Assembly (NCBI GenBank): GCA_963575645.1
Contig: OY754465.1
Span: 43,426,401-43,490,400, forward strand
Direction of reading: 5' to 3'
Source of the DNA: Xanthostigma xanthostigma
Lineage: Eukaryota; Arthropoda; Insecta; Raphidioptera; Raphidiidae
Length of the DNA stretch: 64,000 nt
Part shown: positions 60,001-64,000 of the stretch, in pieces
How the letters are laid out: each line of letters begins with the position of its first letter
Numbering within the stretch: the stretch's first letter is position 1
Translations under genes and position numbers: made by a program
The notes under the pieces: generated by a model
Told to the model about the DNA's origin: nothing
Databases searched by the model: none
What the model saw: the letters and a program-made list of their open reading frames with translations, nothing else

Positions 60001-62033
60001 AGAAAGTGTCGAACGCTCATTTTGTACAGGGCGGCAAAAACTAGCGCTGGTCCTCTGTACAGAAAATATAGTATTCATGACAGGATCTGAATCTTAATTA
60101 CCCGGGCCGGAATAGTTGACCTCATCCGCCCCTGGCCATGCGGAAACGCCATAAAAACGACGACATCCCTGCGATCTCCTCTGCTCTCAAACTCAAGAAA
60201 AACTTTTTTTTTAATAAAGCTGGACATTATTATACTACATTTTGAAACTAGGTTAAACCTTTTTTGCTAAGATTTTGGAGCTTTGAAATCCATCGCTGAA
60301 CAATATATTGTCGGCTATAGTCACGTTATCCGGAACCATCATCGAAATTGGTCGAAACATTGACTTCAAGTTATCGGGTAATTCTGTTCTGCCGGCGTAA
60401 CCAGGATTCATAGTTATGAAAACACCACATGTGAACACCAAATTGATTTCACTTCCTTCGAAAATGAATTTCTTTAGCTTTTGTGACATAGCCTGTAGAA
60501 TCGACAAGATTTGTTGCGCAACCACAGACAAAACTTCGATATTAATACGATTGAACTCATCAAAGCAACCCCAACAACCACTTTGAGCAAGGCCTGCAAA
60601 AATGAATGATACGAATAGTTTTATGTGTTAATATTTTAAGTAATCTTCGTGTTTGTAAAAATCGGTTCAATCGTTTTTAACTCCAAAAAAAGGAGATTTT
60701 TTGTATATTCAGTCATAAAGGAGGTTCTATATTCGTATATTCGACGCGTTTGTTTGGCGCTATAATTTTTTTTATAAAAGTCGGTCAGTCATTTTTAACT
60801 GACTTCAAAAAGGAGATTTTTTTTATGTTACCACATAATATCTTTCAATCAATTTTGATGAATCTTTTTCTATTTAAGGTAGTACGAGCACCAAGGCAAT
60901 TTTAAATAAAAGGCTTGATTTTCTTTTATATGAAGTTGGACTAAGTCTAAACCAATTTTAGGGGGGGTTGCCCGATTATTTAAATAAATAAATGACTTCA
61001 AAAGTAGGCATATTTAACATTGGCTTTAAGGTAAAACGGTAGATGGATGATATGTTTTCATTGATTTCTCCAAAACTAGTCGGTGGAAATTAAAAAAAAA
61101 CTATTTAATTAAATTGAAGTTAAAACCTTAATAAATTATTGAAAACAAAAAAAAACCCGTTGTGCCCGACCAATTAAATCTTTTTAATTAGTCGGGCACA
61201 ACGTTTTTTTTTTTTGTTTTCAATGATTTATTAAGGTTTTAACTTTAATTTAAATAGTTTTTTTTTTTTTAATTTCCACCGACTAGTTTTGGAGAAATCA
61301 ATGAAAACATATCATCCATCTACCGAAATATAAAAAAAATCAAGCCTTTTATTTAAAGTTGCCTTGGTGCTCATACTACCTTAATAGGGCACACCTTCAG
61401 GGTGGTCTCATATAAATTTTACTTAAATTGGTTCAGTCGTTTTATTTTTTAGTTTATTAGGGAAGAAGGCGATTAATACCGTGCAAACTACATATTGCAA
61501 AGCCACCAAAAATTGAACCTCCTTGAAAACGGGCCACTAAGAAGCGTAAATAACACAGTTTTGAAGTCGATGTCTATATTTAATTACTATCACGTTTCAT
61601 GTATTTATATTGAATTGGCGCCGACCTCAAATTTTTTTCCGCGTCTTACTGTCGCGTTTTGAAGAGAGTTCAATTGTTCTGGTCAAAGTTTTTTTATTAA
61701 TAGTAAATTCACCTGAATATGTTTTCCCCATGCTTTTGTAATCCAGCCCCTCTGAACAATTAATAACTATTGCCCAAATTCCCAACGCTCTACTTAAATC
61801 CTTAACGGTTTCTGTTTTTCCTGTTCCTGCAGGACCTTTTGGACTTCCACCGCGGTTAAGATGTAAGGCGGTAGTTAAAGTAATGTAACATCTGAAAAAA
61901 AAACAACTCGAACATAATATCAACAAAAATTAGTTTTTTTTATTGAAAAAAAAATTATCTTTCATTAACTAAATGATGTAAGTAGTTTTCAAATAAGTGT
62001 AAAGTAACTGTACTATACTTAATATTGACATAA

Positions 62034-62080
<47 letters not shown>

Positions 62081-63473
62081 GTAAACATTTCTGGAAATTA
62101 TCTAACTGGTAAAATTTTAACTACACGAGTGAATTTTTTAATGATACAAAGATATTTGATTCGAAAAAATAATTATCATAAACAATTTTGTTTATTTTTC
62201 AAACCAAAACATTTTTTTCATCAAAATACGCAGATAATGTTCCTTTGAATTATTCAATATCTAGATTAAGAATATTATGTCTGTAAGGTGACTAGTTTCT
62301 GTGTAACTTTTGTTATGGGCCATGTGCAAGGAGGTGGAGTTATAAATTTTTCGATGCGAGTGTTTGTGGTGAGCACTAGGGGAAACTTAAACCTCAAATT
62401 TTCCGTATGTAAGTGAGCAATGTTTATTAAAAGTGAAAATAGTTATAATTTTATGAAGTTTTTTAATTATAAAGAAAACATGGCAAAACTTAGCGATCTG
62501 GAAATGCTTGTTGTGTTCCGGGTTGTTGCGCGATAATTTGGCGTTATGCTGTCTGCAGTGTAAACAAATTAATTATTTATATATTGTACGTCATAATTGA
62601 TAAATAAATAATTCTCACGTATCTTCTATGTTATGCTATTTATATAATGGTTTACAATCTGAATTTTATGATATATAAAATTAACATCAGTTTTCCTTAT
62701 TACATTTTTTTGGACACATCATGGCCAACTAAAGTTTTTGACTTATCATCATAGAAATATGTCGCGATTTCCATAAAAAGTGAGTTCAATAATTCTCTAT
62801 TACCCACTAGCGGCGCTAGTAGGCTTCGTACACACAGATTATAGCGCGATTATATTATTATGCAAACACATGAGTGCGAGTAAGAGCATCCGATGGATTT
62901 TTTGACAGCTTTATGAAATTTATTTGTTTACACACATGTGCAGAGTAGTCCATGCGTTTGAGAGAAAAAATCCATGGAAACTAATAAACAACCTAAGTCA
63001 AAAAAAGCCATCGAATGCTCTCACTCGTACTCATATGTTTTCCTAATAATATCATCGCGCTCATACAGTGGACCTTTTATTGCGCCTGCGGGGCAGCGGG
63101 GATGTTACAACCGGAGGAAATGTCTGCCATCATAAACATAGGCTTATAATACTACTATAAATAACATATACAAATTTCAGGTTTGTTAAAATATGTGTTG
63201 TCATTCGGCTACTGGCTCTTATGCTATTATTTTCCGATTAAAATTATGTTTGTTCCTGAAAATGTGAAAGATTACTGCTGTCTGACTGTAAAATATTTTT
63301 AGTATTAGACCTTTCGGTGAGTGGAGTAACAACCAGTCGTCCTGAATTCCCAGTGTATTCGTGTCCATAAACGTTGAAAGTATTTGTTTGTCGAATAACG
63401 CAATCATCCAAGTCACGGTCCCAATAATAACGTAACTGAGAGAACCATTCAAATGCATTTACGTCCATGCAAC
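24052..63473 (-). CDS. DNAH2: DNAH2-like axonemal dynein heavy chain (inner arm I1/f beta), 5'-partial, 35 exons
   Basis: Thirty-five exons (listed in the four module entries) join in phase, giving the last 2,714 residues and a stop at 24052-24054. The whole motor is present: AAA1 to AAA6, stalk and C-terminal domain. The assignment to DNAH2 rather than another heavy chain rests on long runs recalled from the human protein, such as [46 protein letters not shown], and the C-terminus CPCYYYPIR...HWIKRG-type. Human DNAH2 is 4,427 aa, so about 1,700 residues of tail and linker should lie beyond position 64000. Known role: the I1/f inner-arm heavy chain that sets waveform in cilia and sperm flagella; in insects this means sperm and chordotonal cilia. 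A minus-strand AATAAA at 24019-24024 lies about 30 bases after the stop, suggesting a very short 3' UTR. The introns hold most mobile elements of the window. Confidence 0.94.
24291..24726. mobile_element. DNA element with ATGCTGGGTTGCAG ends
   Basis: Inverted ends ATGCTGGGTTGCAGAAAGGA and TCCTTTCTGCAACCCAACAT pair for about 35 bp, continuing through TTGTCAAAAAATCTGA. The centre is AT-rich. It lies in the last dynein intron. Part of the same family (ATATGATCACAATCTGACGT) recurs at about 41780-41870. Confidence 0.75.
24752..24905 (+). repeat. Dispersed repeat D, copy 3
   Basis: GACGCGTTATCCATTTCGCG, then GTTACCAAGGTTT, and after a short insertion GAATCACTTCCCCTTTAACG and ATTTCAAACAGATACGACGC. 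It ends 7 bases before the splice donor side of dynein exon 34. Confidence 0.55.
26057..26593 (+). mobile_element. Helitron-like element 1
   Basis: It begins TCTAATATATAAAATTCTCG after an A and ends CCGCTAG before a T. These are Helitron rules: 5' TC, 3' CTRR, insertion between A and T. It contains a direct duplication of CATCCCCCTAAATGTTAGGG (at about 26184 and 26373). It shares TTCGTTCTTTTGCACCGGG with elements 2 and 3. It is non-autonomous and intronic in DNAH2. Sequence to about 26880 looks like a further repeat that could not be classified. Confidence 0.7.
28913..28953 (+). repeat. Short hairpin motif M, copy 2
   Basis: TGTAAATTATAGACGCTCAA then CAGCTGAGGTCATAAGCGTC. It lies 50 bp from dynein exon 29. 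Confidence 0.75.
29600..30600. other. Intronic DNA without recognisable features
   Basis: Left part of the 2-kb dynein intron between exons 28 and 27. No open frame, terminal repeat or RNA gene was recognised before the Helitron at 30604. Confidence 0.5.
30604..31359 (-). mobile_element. Helitron-like element 2, reverse, carrying a tRNA-Lys relic
   Basis: Read on the minus strand it starts TCTATATATTCTATAAGC after A. It passes through ACAGCTGACGAGTTTGTTTG and ends CGGAACCGCTAG before T. A GC hairpin CCCGG-GTTAAA-CCGGG stands about 8 bases before CTAG, as expected for a Helitron 3' end. Element 3 at 54849 is the same family. A tRNA-like segment lies at 30994-31065. Confidence 0.8.
30994..31065 (-). 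pseudogene. tRNA-Lys(CTT) pseudogene inside a Helitron
   Basis: The minus strand reads GCCCGGATAGCTCAGTCGG, an intact A box. The anticodon loop CTCTTAA (anticodon CTT) follows, then a B box-like GGTTCAAGCCC. The acceptor stem (GCCCGGA against TGTCGGC) and the anticodon stem have several mismatches, so it is probably not functional. Part of a live tRNA-Lys may have been captured by the element. Confidence 0.7.
31379..31519 (+). repeat. Two-copy repeat P, copy 1
   Basis: It shares GTGCTACGCACGTACACG, CAACCGTCCGTTAACGGTGC and ATTTAATAAATT with 54407-54541 in reverse. Both copies lie beside a Helitron of the same family. Confidence 0.65.
33433..33661. mobile_element. MITE with CTTGGTTTCCGG ends
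   Basis: TTTCTTGGTTTCCGGACTTG pairs with CAAGCCCGGAAACCAAGAAG. The right end recurs alone at about 27347-27375. It is intronic in DNAH2, 80 bp from the hAT element at 33743. Confidence 0.6.
33743..34285. mobile_element. hAT-type element with GGATACGGAT subterminal repeats
   Basis: Ends TAGTGATGTGCCGG and the inverse of CCAGCACATCACTA pair. The flanking octamer ATCATAAC is identical at 33735-33742 and 34286-34293. Both subterminal regions carry clusters of ATCCGCGGATACGGAT words. It has no transposase. It lies in the dynein intron between exons 25 and 24. Confidence 0.9.
34541..34947. mobile_element. hAT-type MITE (CAGSGCYGGATTTA family), copy 1
   Basis: Ends CAGCGCTGGATTTA and, in reverse, CAGGGCCGGATTTA. 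Octamer ACCGTTAG is identical at 34533-34540 and 34948-34955. It ends 43 bp from dynein exon 23. Copy 2 is at 43816. Confidence 0.9.
36114..42190 (-). CDS. DNAH2: DNAH2 module 3: AAA4, coiled-coil stalk and microtubule-binding domain
   Basis: Exons 42190-41922, 41381-41097, 39875-39694, 39620-39413, 39290-39066, 38725-38499, 36923-36752 and 36326-36114. AAA4 continues with GSGRQSLSR and [17 protein letters not shown]. The exons 39875-39413 encode the outgoing stalk helix (charged, coiled-coil-like, with [13 protein letters not shown]). Exons 39290-38499 hold the microtubule-binding tip, recognised by [17 protein letters not shown] and the following [13 protein letters not shown]. Exon 36923-36752 is the returning helix (alternating Glu, Lys, Leu). 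Donor choice after 41097 (GTTTGT) is the least certain; the alternative six bases upstream would drop two residues and also keep frame. Confidence 0.9.
36583..36735. repeat. Degenerate minisatellite beside dynein exon 20
   Basis: About six units of 21-24 bp built on AAACGCGCTTTAGATGACG. The array ends 17 bp from the splice donor of exon 36923-36752. The minus-strand frame gives a TKARLTSS-like peptide repeat, a by-product of the array rather than a gene. Confidence 0.75.
37024..37374. mobile_element. PIF/Harbinger-type MITE with TTA target duplication
   Basis: Ends TAGTCAGAGTGCCAATCGGC and the inverse of GATGGGCACTCTGACTA. TTA stands on both sides (37021-37023, 37375-37377). An inner palindrome joins GACACCTC and GAGGTGTC. 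It lies in the dynein intron between exons 20 and 19. Confidence 0.8.
37380..38498. other. Intronic DNA, possible repeats, no gene
   Basis: Rest of the 1.6-kb dynein intron. CAGTGGCACAG near 37755 and CTGTGCCAC near 38331 could be ends of one element, but no clean termini or target duplication were found. Confidence 0.4.
40184..40870 (-). pseudogene. Non-LTR retrotransposon 3' fragment (reverse transcriptase C-terminus)
   Basis: An open frame (40699 to 40280) gives the C-terminal RT region of a jockey/CR1-like element. It shows [20 protein letters not shown], then YQTRHNKK, and NTLPAHL near the end. Homology continues upstream in another frame ([12 protein letters not shown], then QHVKYGI), so there is at least one frameshift. 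An AATAAA-containing 3' tail ends near 40184. It is 5'-truncated, as usual for LINEs, and lies in the dynein intron between exons 16 and 15. Confidence 0.75.
41488..41640 (+). repeat. Imperfect tandem duplication, about 76-bp unit
   Basis: The unit AGCAACACACxCTATAxTAAATAT ... ACGGCAxxGGAAGCGxCATC occurs twice, plus a partial third start (GCAACACACGCA). Dynein intron between exons 15 and 14. Confidence 0.6.
42523..42735 (+). pseudogene. Broken THAP-domain fragment
   Basis: One frame reads [18 protein letters not shown], then stops. A second frame continues [10 protein letters not shown] and [17 protein letters not shown]. Together this is the order of a THAP zinc-binding domain: Cys, FP, the invariant Trp, C-x2-H and a final F. 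The first zinc cysteine is lost and at least one frameshift is present. THAP domains occur in P-element-type transposases and in host regulators; this copy is a dead fragment in a dynein intron. Confidence 0.6.
43201..43238 (-). repeat. Short hairpin motif M, copy 3
   Basis: The reverse strand gives TTTATAGACGCTCAACATCT then GAGGTCGTCAA, close to copies 1 and 2. Confidence 0.7.
43816..44195. mobile_element. hAT-type MITE (CAGSGCYGGATTTA family), copy 2
   Basis: Ends CAATGCTGGATTTAG and, in reverse, CAGGACCGGATTTAG. Octamer GTTAAAAT is identical at 43808-43815 and 44196-44203. It is non-coding. Dynein intron between exons 14 and 13. Confidence 0.88.
44454..45266. mobile_element. Penelope-like element remnant with long inverted ends
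   Basis: About 90-bp inverted ends start CTTGATAAGGAAAAAAATAA and run through AGCCAATTTAGAGTTATAGA to TAGTATCGT. Just inside, the left end carries on the minus strand CCTGAGGATGCTAAC-loop-GTTAGCGGAACG. The right end has only GTTAGCGAAACG. The centre is AT-rich without an RT frame. Inverted pseudo-LTRs and this hairpin fit Penelope-like elements; the class is inference. Confidence 0.55.
45338..45571. mobile_element. MITE family C (CCAGGAGAC ends), copy 1
   Basis: Ends CAAGAAGGCTTTAATCAGGAGA and, in reverse, CAAGAAGGTTGTAACCAGGAGA pair. The body (TTCATGGCTTACATGTGTGT, AAACGGTCCGTTTCGAAACA) matches 49966-50228. It stops 29 bp from dynein exon 13. Confidence 0.7.
45600..51917 (-). CDS. DNAH2: DNAH2 module 2: exons for AAA3 and the start of AAA4
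   Basis: Exons 51917-51715, 51623-51438, 51195-50997, 50697-50473, 49798-49615, 48929-48704 and 45910-45600. AAA3 has an intact Walker A, GPVGTGKT (51095-51072), followed by MSAQTTSNNVQ. The next exon, 50697-50473, is missed by simple ORF calls because it has no start codon. It carries the Walker B run [20 protein letters not shown] and [13 protein letters not shown] follow, typical of axonemal heavy chains. The 45910 exon ends within the AAA4 P-loop (LLVGVG), which is completed by GSGRQS in the next exon, so an intron of 3.4 kb cuts the nucleotide-binding loop. That intron and the one before 45910 (2.8 kb) are rich in mobile elements. Confidence 0.92.
46211..46999. mobile_element. PIF/Harbinger element, deletion derivative with TTA target duplication
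   Basis: Ends TAGGCCCCACTCACGATCAA and its inverse TTGATCGTGAGTGGGGCCTA, continuing through ATGCCACAGTTCAGTG. TTA flanks both sides (46208-46210, 47000-47002). It encloses a transposase fragment (next entry) and is inserted in the 3' part of the LINE at 47003. Confidence 0.88.
46458..46739 (-). pseudogene. Harbinger (HARBI1-like) transposase N-terminal fragment
   Basis: Residues [15 protein letters not shown], then [20 protein letters not shown] and YNYLLELV, follow the typical N-terminus of PIF/Harbinger nucleases (basic WV, LxELRL, YxRM, FxxLL). The catalytic DDE part is missing, so the element is not autonomous. Confidence 0.75.
47003..47560 (-). pseudogene. LINE fragment: RNase H region of a jockey/I-like retrotransposon
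   Basis: The open frame (47554 to 47009) starts [20 protein letters not shown]. This is the RNase H end (GHxGxxGNExAD motif), with His and Asp kept. It continues through [18 protein letters not shown] and [20 protein letters not shown], the gag-knuckle-like tail common after RNase H in these LINEs. The 3' UTR probably continues at 46140-46207 on the other side of the Harbinger insertion. It is 5'-truncated and on the same strand as DNAH2. Confidence 0.8.
47812..48650. mobile_element. Foldback element, about 250-bp arms
   Basis: The left arm starts GTAATAGTCCAAGAAACGGC and the right arm ends with its complement. Conserved blocks include GCGAAAATCCTGC and AACAGAAAACGAATG. The unpaired centre has KKKIKNEKH-like poly-Lys frames that are composition artefacts. 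It ends 54 bp from dynein exon 12. Confidence 0.75.
48993..49227 (+). mobile_element. Penelope-like fragment with hammerhead-like motif
   Basis: Ends with AAAAATTGGTCGAAAATTTT, as in the palindrome at 17335. CTGAAGAAGATCC-AAATCC-GGATCGAAACG lies at 49130-49160. The left end GTCTGATTAGAACTCTTCAA recurs in reverse at 17440-17462. Confidence 0.6.
49966..50228. mobile_element. MITE family C, copy 2
   Basis: Ends GAAGTCTGTAGCCAGGAGAC and, in reverse, GAAGTCTGTAACCAGGAGAC pair. The body matches copy 1 with a small insertion (GTGATAACAGCGCCATCTCG). The outer base pairs differ from copy 1 but match each other. Confidence 0.7.
50232..50310 (+). repeat. Dispersed repeat D, copy 4 (truncated)
   Basis: GGATGCGTTATCCATTTTGC, then GTTACCAAGGTTTCTC and CCGCCGTTGAATCATTTTCC. 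It breaks off before the CAAACAGATACG part. It begins directly after the family C MITE. Confidence 0.55.
50420..50456 (+). repeat. Short hairpin motif M, copy 4 (diverged)
   Basis: AATAGACACTCGACAATTGA then GGTTATAAGCGTCTATT. It lies 17 bp from dynein exon 10. Confidence 0.55.
52150..52348. mobile_element. Foldback MITE, about 65-bp arms
   Basis: AACTAAAACCCGACTACTGA pairs with TCAGTAGTAAGGTTTTAGTT, and TCTGAGGATAGCCGTGGCC with GACCACGGCTATCCTCAGA. Dynein intron between exons 7 and 6. Confidence 0.75.
52414..53331. mobile_element. DNA transposon remnant with ACCTGGG/CCCGGGT ends
   Basis: TACCTGGGCGCATATTTACAG pairs with CTGTAAATATGCTACCCGGGT. Subterminal TGTTAACACxAGAGTGTTAA words repeat at both ends. 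It encloses a 75-codon frame (next entry). No clear target duplication. Confidence 0.6.
52872..53099 (+). pseudogene. Transposon-encoded fragment (SRRK..G.GRPSK motif)
   Basis: The 75-codon frame has [15 protein letters not shown] and [16 protein letters not shown]. It resembles the basic linker seen near the C-terminus of some insect MULE/SWIM-type transposase proteins. This is from memory and weak. It ends at a stop and has no catalytic domain. Confidence 0.35.
53941..63473 (-). CDS. DNAH2: DNAH2 module 1: exons for AAA1 and AAA2
   Basis: Exons 63473-63311, 61891-61713, 60593-60259, 59126-58818, 56608-56317 and 54233-53941. The first visible exon begins with [10 protein letters not shown], just ahead of AAA1. 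The AAA1 Walker A motif GPAGTGKT is at 61836-61813; AAA1 is the main ATPase of every dynein. Its Walker B region CFDEFNR opens the third exon, which also holds the sensor-like [12 protein letters not shown]. The fifth exon carries the AAA2 P-loop GNTGTAKS (56533-56510), where the Gly before Lys is Ala. The sixth carries the AAA2 Walker B (WILFDGPVD) and [12 protein letters not shown]. Two donors are weak (GTTTAA after 60259; GTCTAA after 63311), but phase and protein continuity support both. Confidence 0.92.
54407..54541 (-). repeat. Two-copy repeat P, copy 2
   Basis: Reverse complement of the repeat at 31379, sharing CACCGTTAACGGACGGTTG and CGTGTACGTGCGTAGCACG. Confidence 0.65.
54564..54840. 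mobile_element. hAT-type MITE with perfect 8-bp target duplication
   Basis: Ends CAGGCCTGGGCAAATGATC and, in reverse, CAGGGACGGGCAAATC. ATCTATAA stands at 54556-54563 and 54841-54848. Same family as 4568-4871. Its right-hand duplication is directly followed by the 5' TC of Helitron 3. Confidence 0.9.
54849..55448 (+). mobile_element. Helitron-like element 3
   Basis: It starts TCTATATACTAATATACACA after A and ends GGGCGGGACAGCTAG before T. A CTCGG-GTGAAA-CCGGG hairpin stands about 9 bases before CTAG. It matches element 2 at both ends (ACGAGTTTGTTTGTTTG, ACGCGCTAATCTCAG, TTCGTTCTTTTGCAC) but lacks the tRNA segment. Confidence 0.85.
55449..56316. other. Very AT-rich intronic DNA
   Basis: About 870 bp of A/T-dominated sequence between Helitron 3 and dynein exon 5. 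No open frame or terminal repeat was recognised. Confidence 0.55.
57131..57229. repeat. Foldback, about 38-bp arms
   Basis: TAATGACAAATAGTAAAAAC pairs with TTTTTTACTATTTGTCATTA, and AAAAACACGTAAA with TTTACGTGCTTTTT. Dynein intron between exons 5 and 4. Confidence 0.7.
57357..57529 (+). mobile_element. Family W element, copy 7
   Basis: ATTGGTTGTCTGTAAAGTCG to ACGTTATCACGTCAAAA, an intermediate form with a duplicated CGGAACGTGACAC. Intronic in DNAH2. Confidence 0.8.
57751..57779. repeat. Perfect 13-bp hairpin, 3-base loop
   Basis: GCACATACCGCTA-AAC-TAGCGGTATGTGC. In bacteria this would suggest a terminator, but this is an intron of an animal gene; its role is unknown. Confidence 0.7.
57989..58026 (+). 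repeat. (GTAC)n microsatellite
   Basis: About nine 4-base units of GTAC with two ATGT variants. Self-complementary, so it can form cruciforms. Confidence 0.85.
58282..58350 (+). repeat. tRNA-like sequence (SINE head or tRNA relic)
   Basis: It has an A-box-like TGGCGCAATGG and an exact B box GGTTCGAATCC about 40 bases apart, followed by poly(T) at about 58359. Flanking GGCAGCC and ATCCTTACG do not form a proper 7-bp acceptor stem, and no clear anticodon stem is seen. Most likely a tRNA-derived SINE head or decayed tRNA. Confidence 0.5.
58360..58800. other. T-rich intronic DNA after the tRNA-like unit
   Basis: Long T and A runs with no gene. It could be the tail of a SINE, but no second copy exists in the window to compare. 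Confidence 0.4.
59560..60134. mobile_element. hAT-type element carrying a minisatellite
   Basis: Ends CAGGGGCGGA and its inverse TCCGCCCCTG. Octamer GCCATGCG is identical at 59552-59559 and 60135-60142. The centre (59672-59905) is a tandem array. Dynein intron between exons 4 and 3. Confidence 0.9.
59672..59905 (+). repeat. Degenerate minisatellite, 18-24-bp unit TTCACGGTGGACACAGTTATG
   Basis: About ten or eleven diverged units within the hAT element. On the minus strand it gives an open frame with a [10 protein letters not shown]-type peptide repeat; this follows from the array and is not taken as a gene. Confidence 0.85.
60876..61383. mobile_element. Foldback element with asymmetric arms
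   Basis: Outer ends AAGGTAGTACGAGCACCAAG and CTTGGTGCTCATACTACCTT pair. The inner arms (AGTCGGTGGAAATT and TTGTGCCCGAC) pair around a centre at about 61175. The left arm has an extra piece of about 100 bp (60950-61050). Dynein intron between exons 3 and 2. Confidence 0.75.
62036..62078 (+). repeat. (ATT)n microsatellite
   Basis: About 14 uninterrupted trinucleotide units. Confidence 0.95.
62314..62843 (-). mobile_element. Family T element, copy 2
   Basis: Reverse-orientation counterpart of 17270-17872, without the nested palindrome. Shared words include CATCATGGCCAACTAAAG and CGATGCGAGTGTTTGTGG. Its right end runs directly into the palindrome at 62843. Confidence 0.7.
62843..63067. mobile_element. 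Foldback MITE beside family T copy 2
   Basis: AGCGCGATTATATTATTATG pairs with AATAATATCATCGCGCT. CACATGAGTGCGAGTAAGAG and CTCTCACTCGTACTCATATG are imperfect inverse copies. Dynein intron between exons 2 and 1 of the window. Confidence 0.65.
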
Positions 63474-64000
63474 CTGTTGAAATGATAAAGATTGTATCAT
63501 CACAGCGTAGCAGCACTTCGGGATTGCAGTAACTGCACTCGGTGTCGACGCCTTGATGTTTTGCTCCCAAGCTCGATTTTTGGTAATGTCAATCTGGCGC
63601 ATGCGCAAACACAACCTGAGTTCGCGCAGCTAATCCTATGCAACTTGTTGAATGGCTGCATTTGTAGAGAACAAAGCGTATTCCAGTGCAAGGCACAATA
63701 TGTAAGTTTTATTTATAATGAAAAGAAATGTCGATTCAGTTATGCTACTGTATATATGCCTAATGATTTAAAATGATATAGAAATAAACGGTTCTTAGCT
63801 TTTTTCGTCTTTAGAAAATCTAAAGAAAGTCAAATTGTAATATTTTTCGCTTTTCTTCACAAATTTAAGGCTCTCACAGACCAAGGCGGCCGCGGTGGCG
63901 ATCGTGGTTTCAGCGACATGATCATTCCAATGATCATTCCAATTTTAAAAATATTGACATTTTAACATATAATAAATAAAATAAAATTTCTGTAAACTCG
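63474..64000. other. Unassigned right edge
   Basis: Upstream of the first visible dynein exon. The minus-strand frames here do not resemble the expected dynein linker, so this is probably intron. The next dynein exon should lie past the window. Confidence 0.5.

Noticed and set aside
63500-63776. Overlapping open frames at the right edge as a further dynein exon or a new gene
   Set aside because: The peptides do not resemble the dynein linker or any family recognised, and no consistent splice sites were found.

Overview
This window is animal nuclear DNA, most likely from an insect. It is AT-rich, its genes are split by many short exons, and its introns are packed with non-autonomous DNA transposons, Helitrons and retroelement debris. 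The three short genes resemble insect orthologues (from memory), but the order cannot be fixed from the sequence. There is no bacterial or viral gene cluster.

Four protein genes were rebuilt from exon, splice-site and reading-phase evidence. (1) MGRN1/RNF157-type RING E3 ligase, minus strand, 14109 down to 3415, 10 exons, 674 aa, complete. (2) MUL1-type mitochondrial RING E3 ligase, plus strand, 14580-18025, 5 exons, 343 aa, complete. These two start head-to-head, 470 bp apart. (3) CTU1/NCS6 tRNA 2-thiolation enzyme, minus strand, 22616 down to 18299, 6 exons, 506 aa, tail-to-tail with MUL1. It has an unusual C-terminal extension of about 160 aa. (4) DNAH2-type axonemal inner-arm dynein heavy chain, minus strand, 63473 down to 24052, 35 exons in the window. 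These encode the last 2,714 residues (AAA1 to the C-terminus); the tail and linker exons lie beyond the right edge. In every gene the exon lengths and phases close without a frameshift.

Layout: 1-3414 intergenic repeats; 3415-14109 MGRN1; 14110-14579 shared promoter region; 14580-18025 MUL1; 18299-22616 CTU1; 22617-24051 intergenic; 24052-63473 dynein; 63474-64000 unassigned.

The repeats hold most of the novelty. Seven short hAT-type elements have perfect 8-bp target duplications. Three PIF/Harbinger-type elements have TTA duplications, and one keeps a transposase fragment. Three Helitrons sit between A and T and end in CTAG; one carries a tRNA-Lys relic. There are several foldback palindromes of 200-760 bp. 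A seven-copy ACGTGATAACGT family is present, and one copy supplies the pyrimidine tract of a CTU1 splice acceptor. Penelope-like inverted repeats carry a hairpin with hammerhead-ribozyme-like core bases and covarying stems. Two LINE fragments and a broken THAP domain complete the set.

The genes do not form one pathway. MGRN1 and MUL1 are both RING ubiquitin ligases (endosomal trafficking; mitochondrial outer membrane). CTU1 modifies wobble uridine of tRNAs. DNAH2 drives cilia and sperm flagella. All calls come from reading the sequence and from memory of the families; no database search was run.
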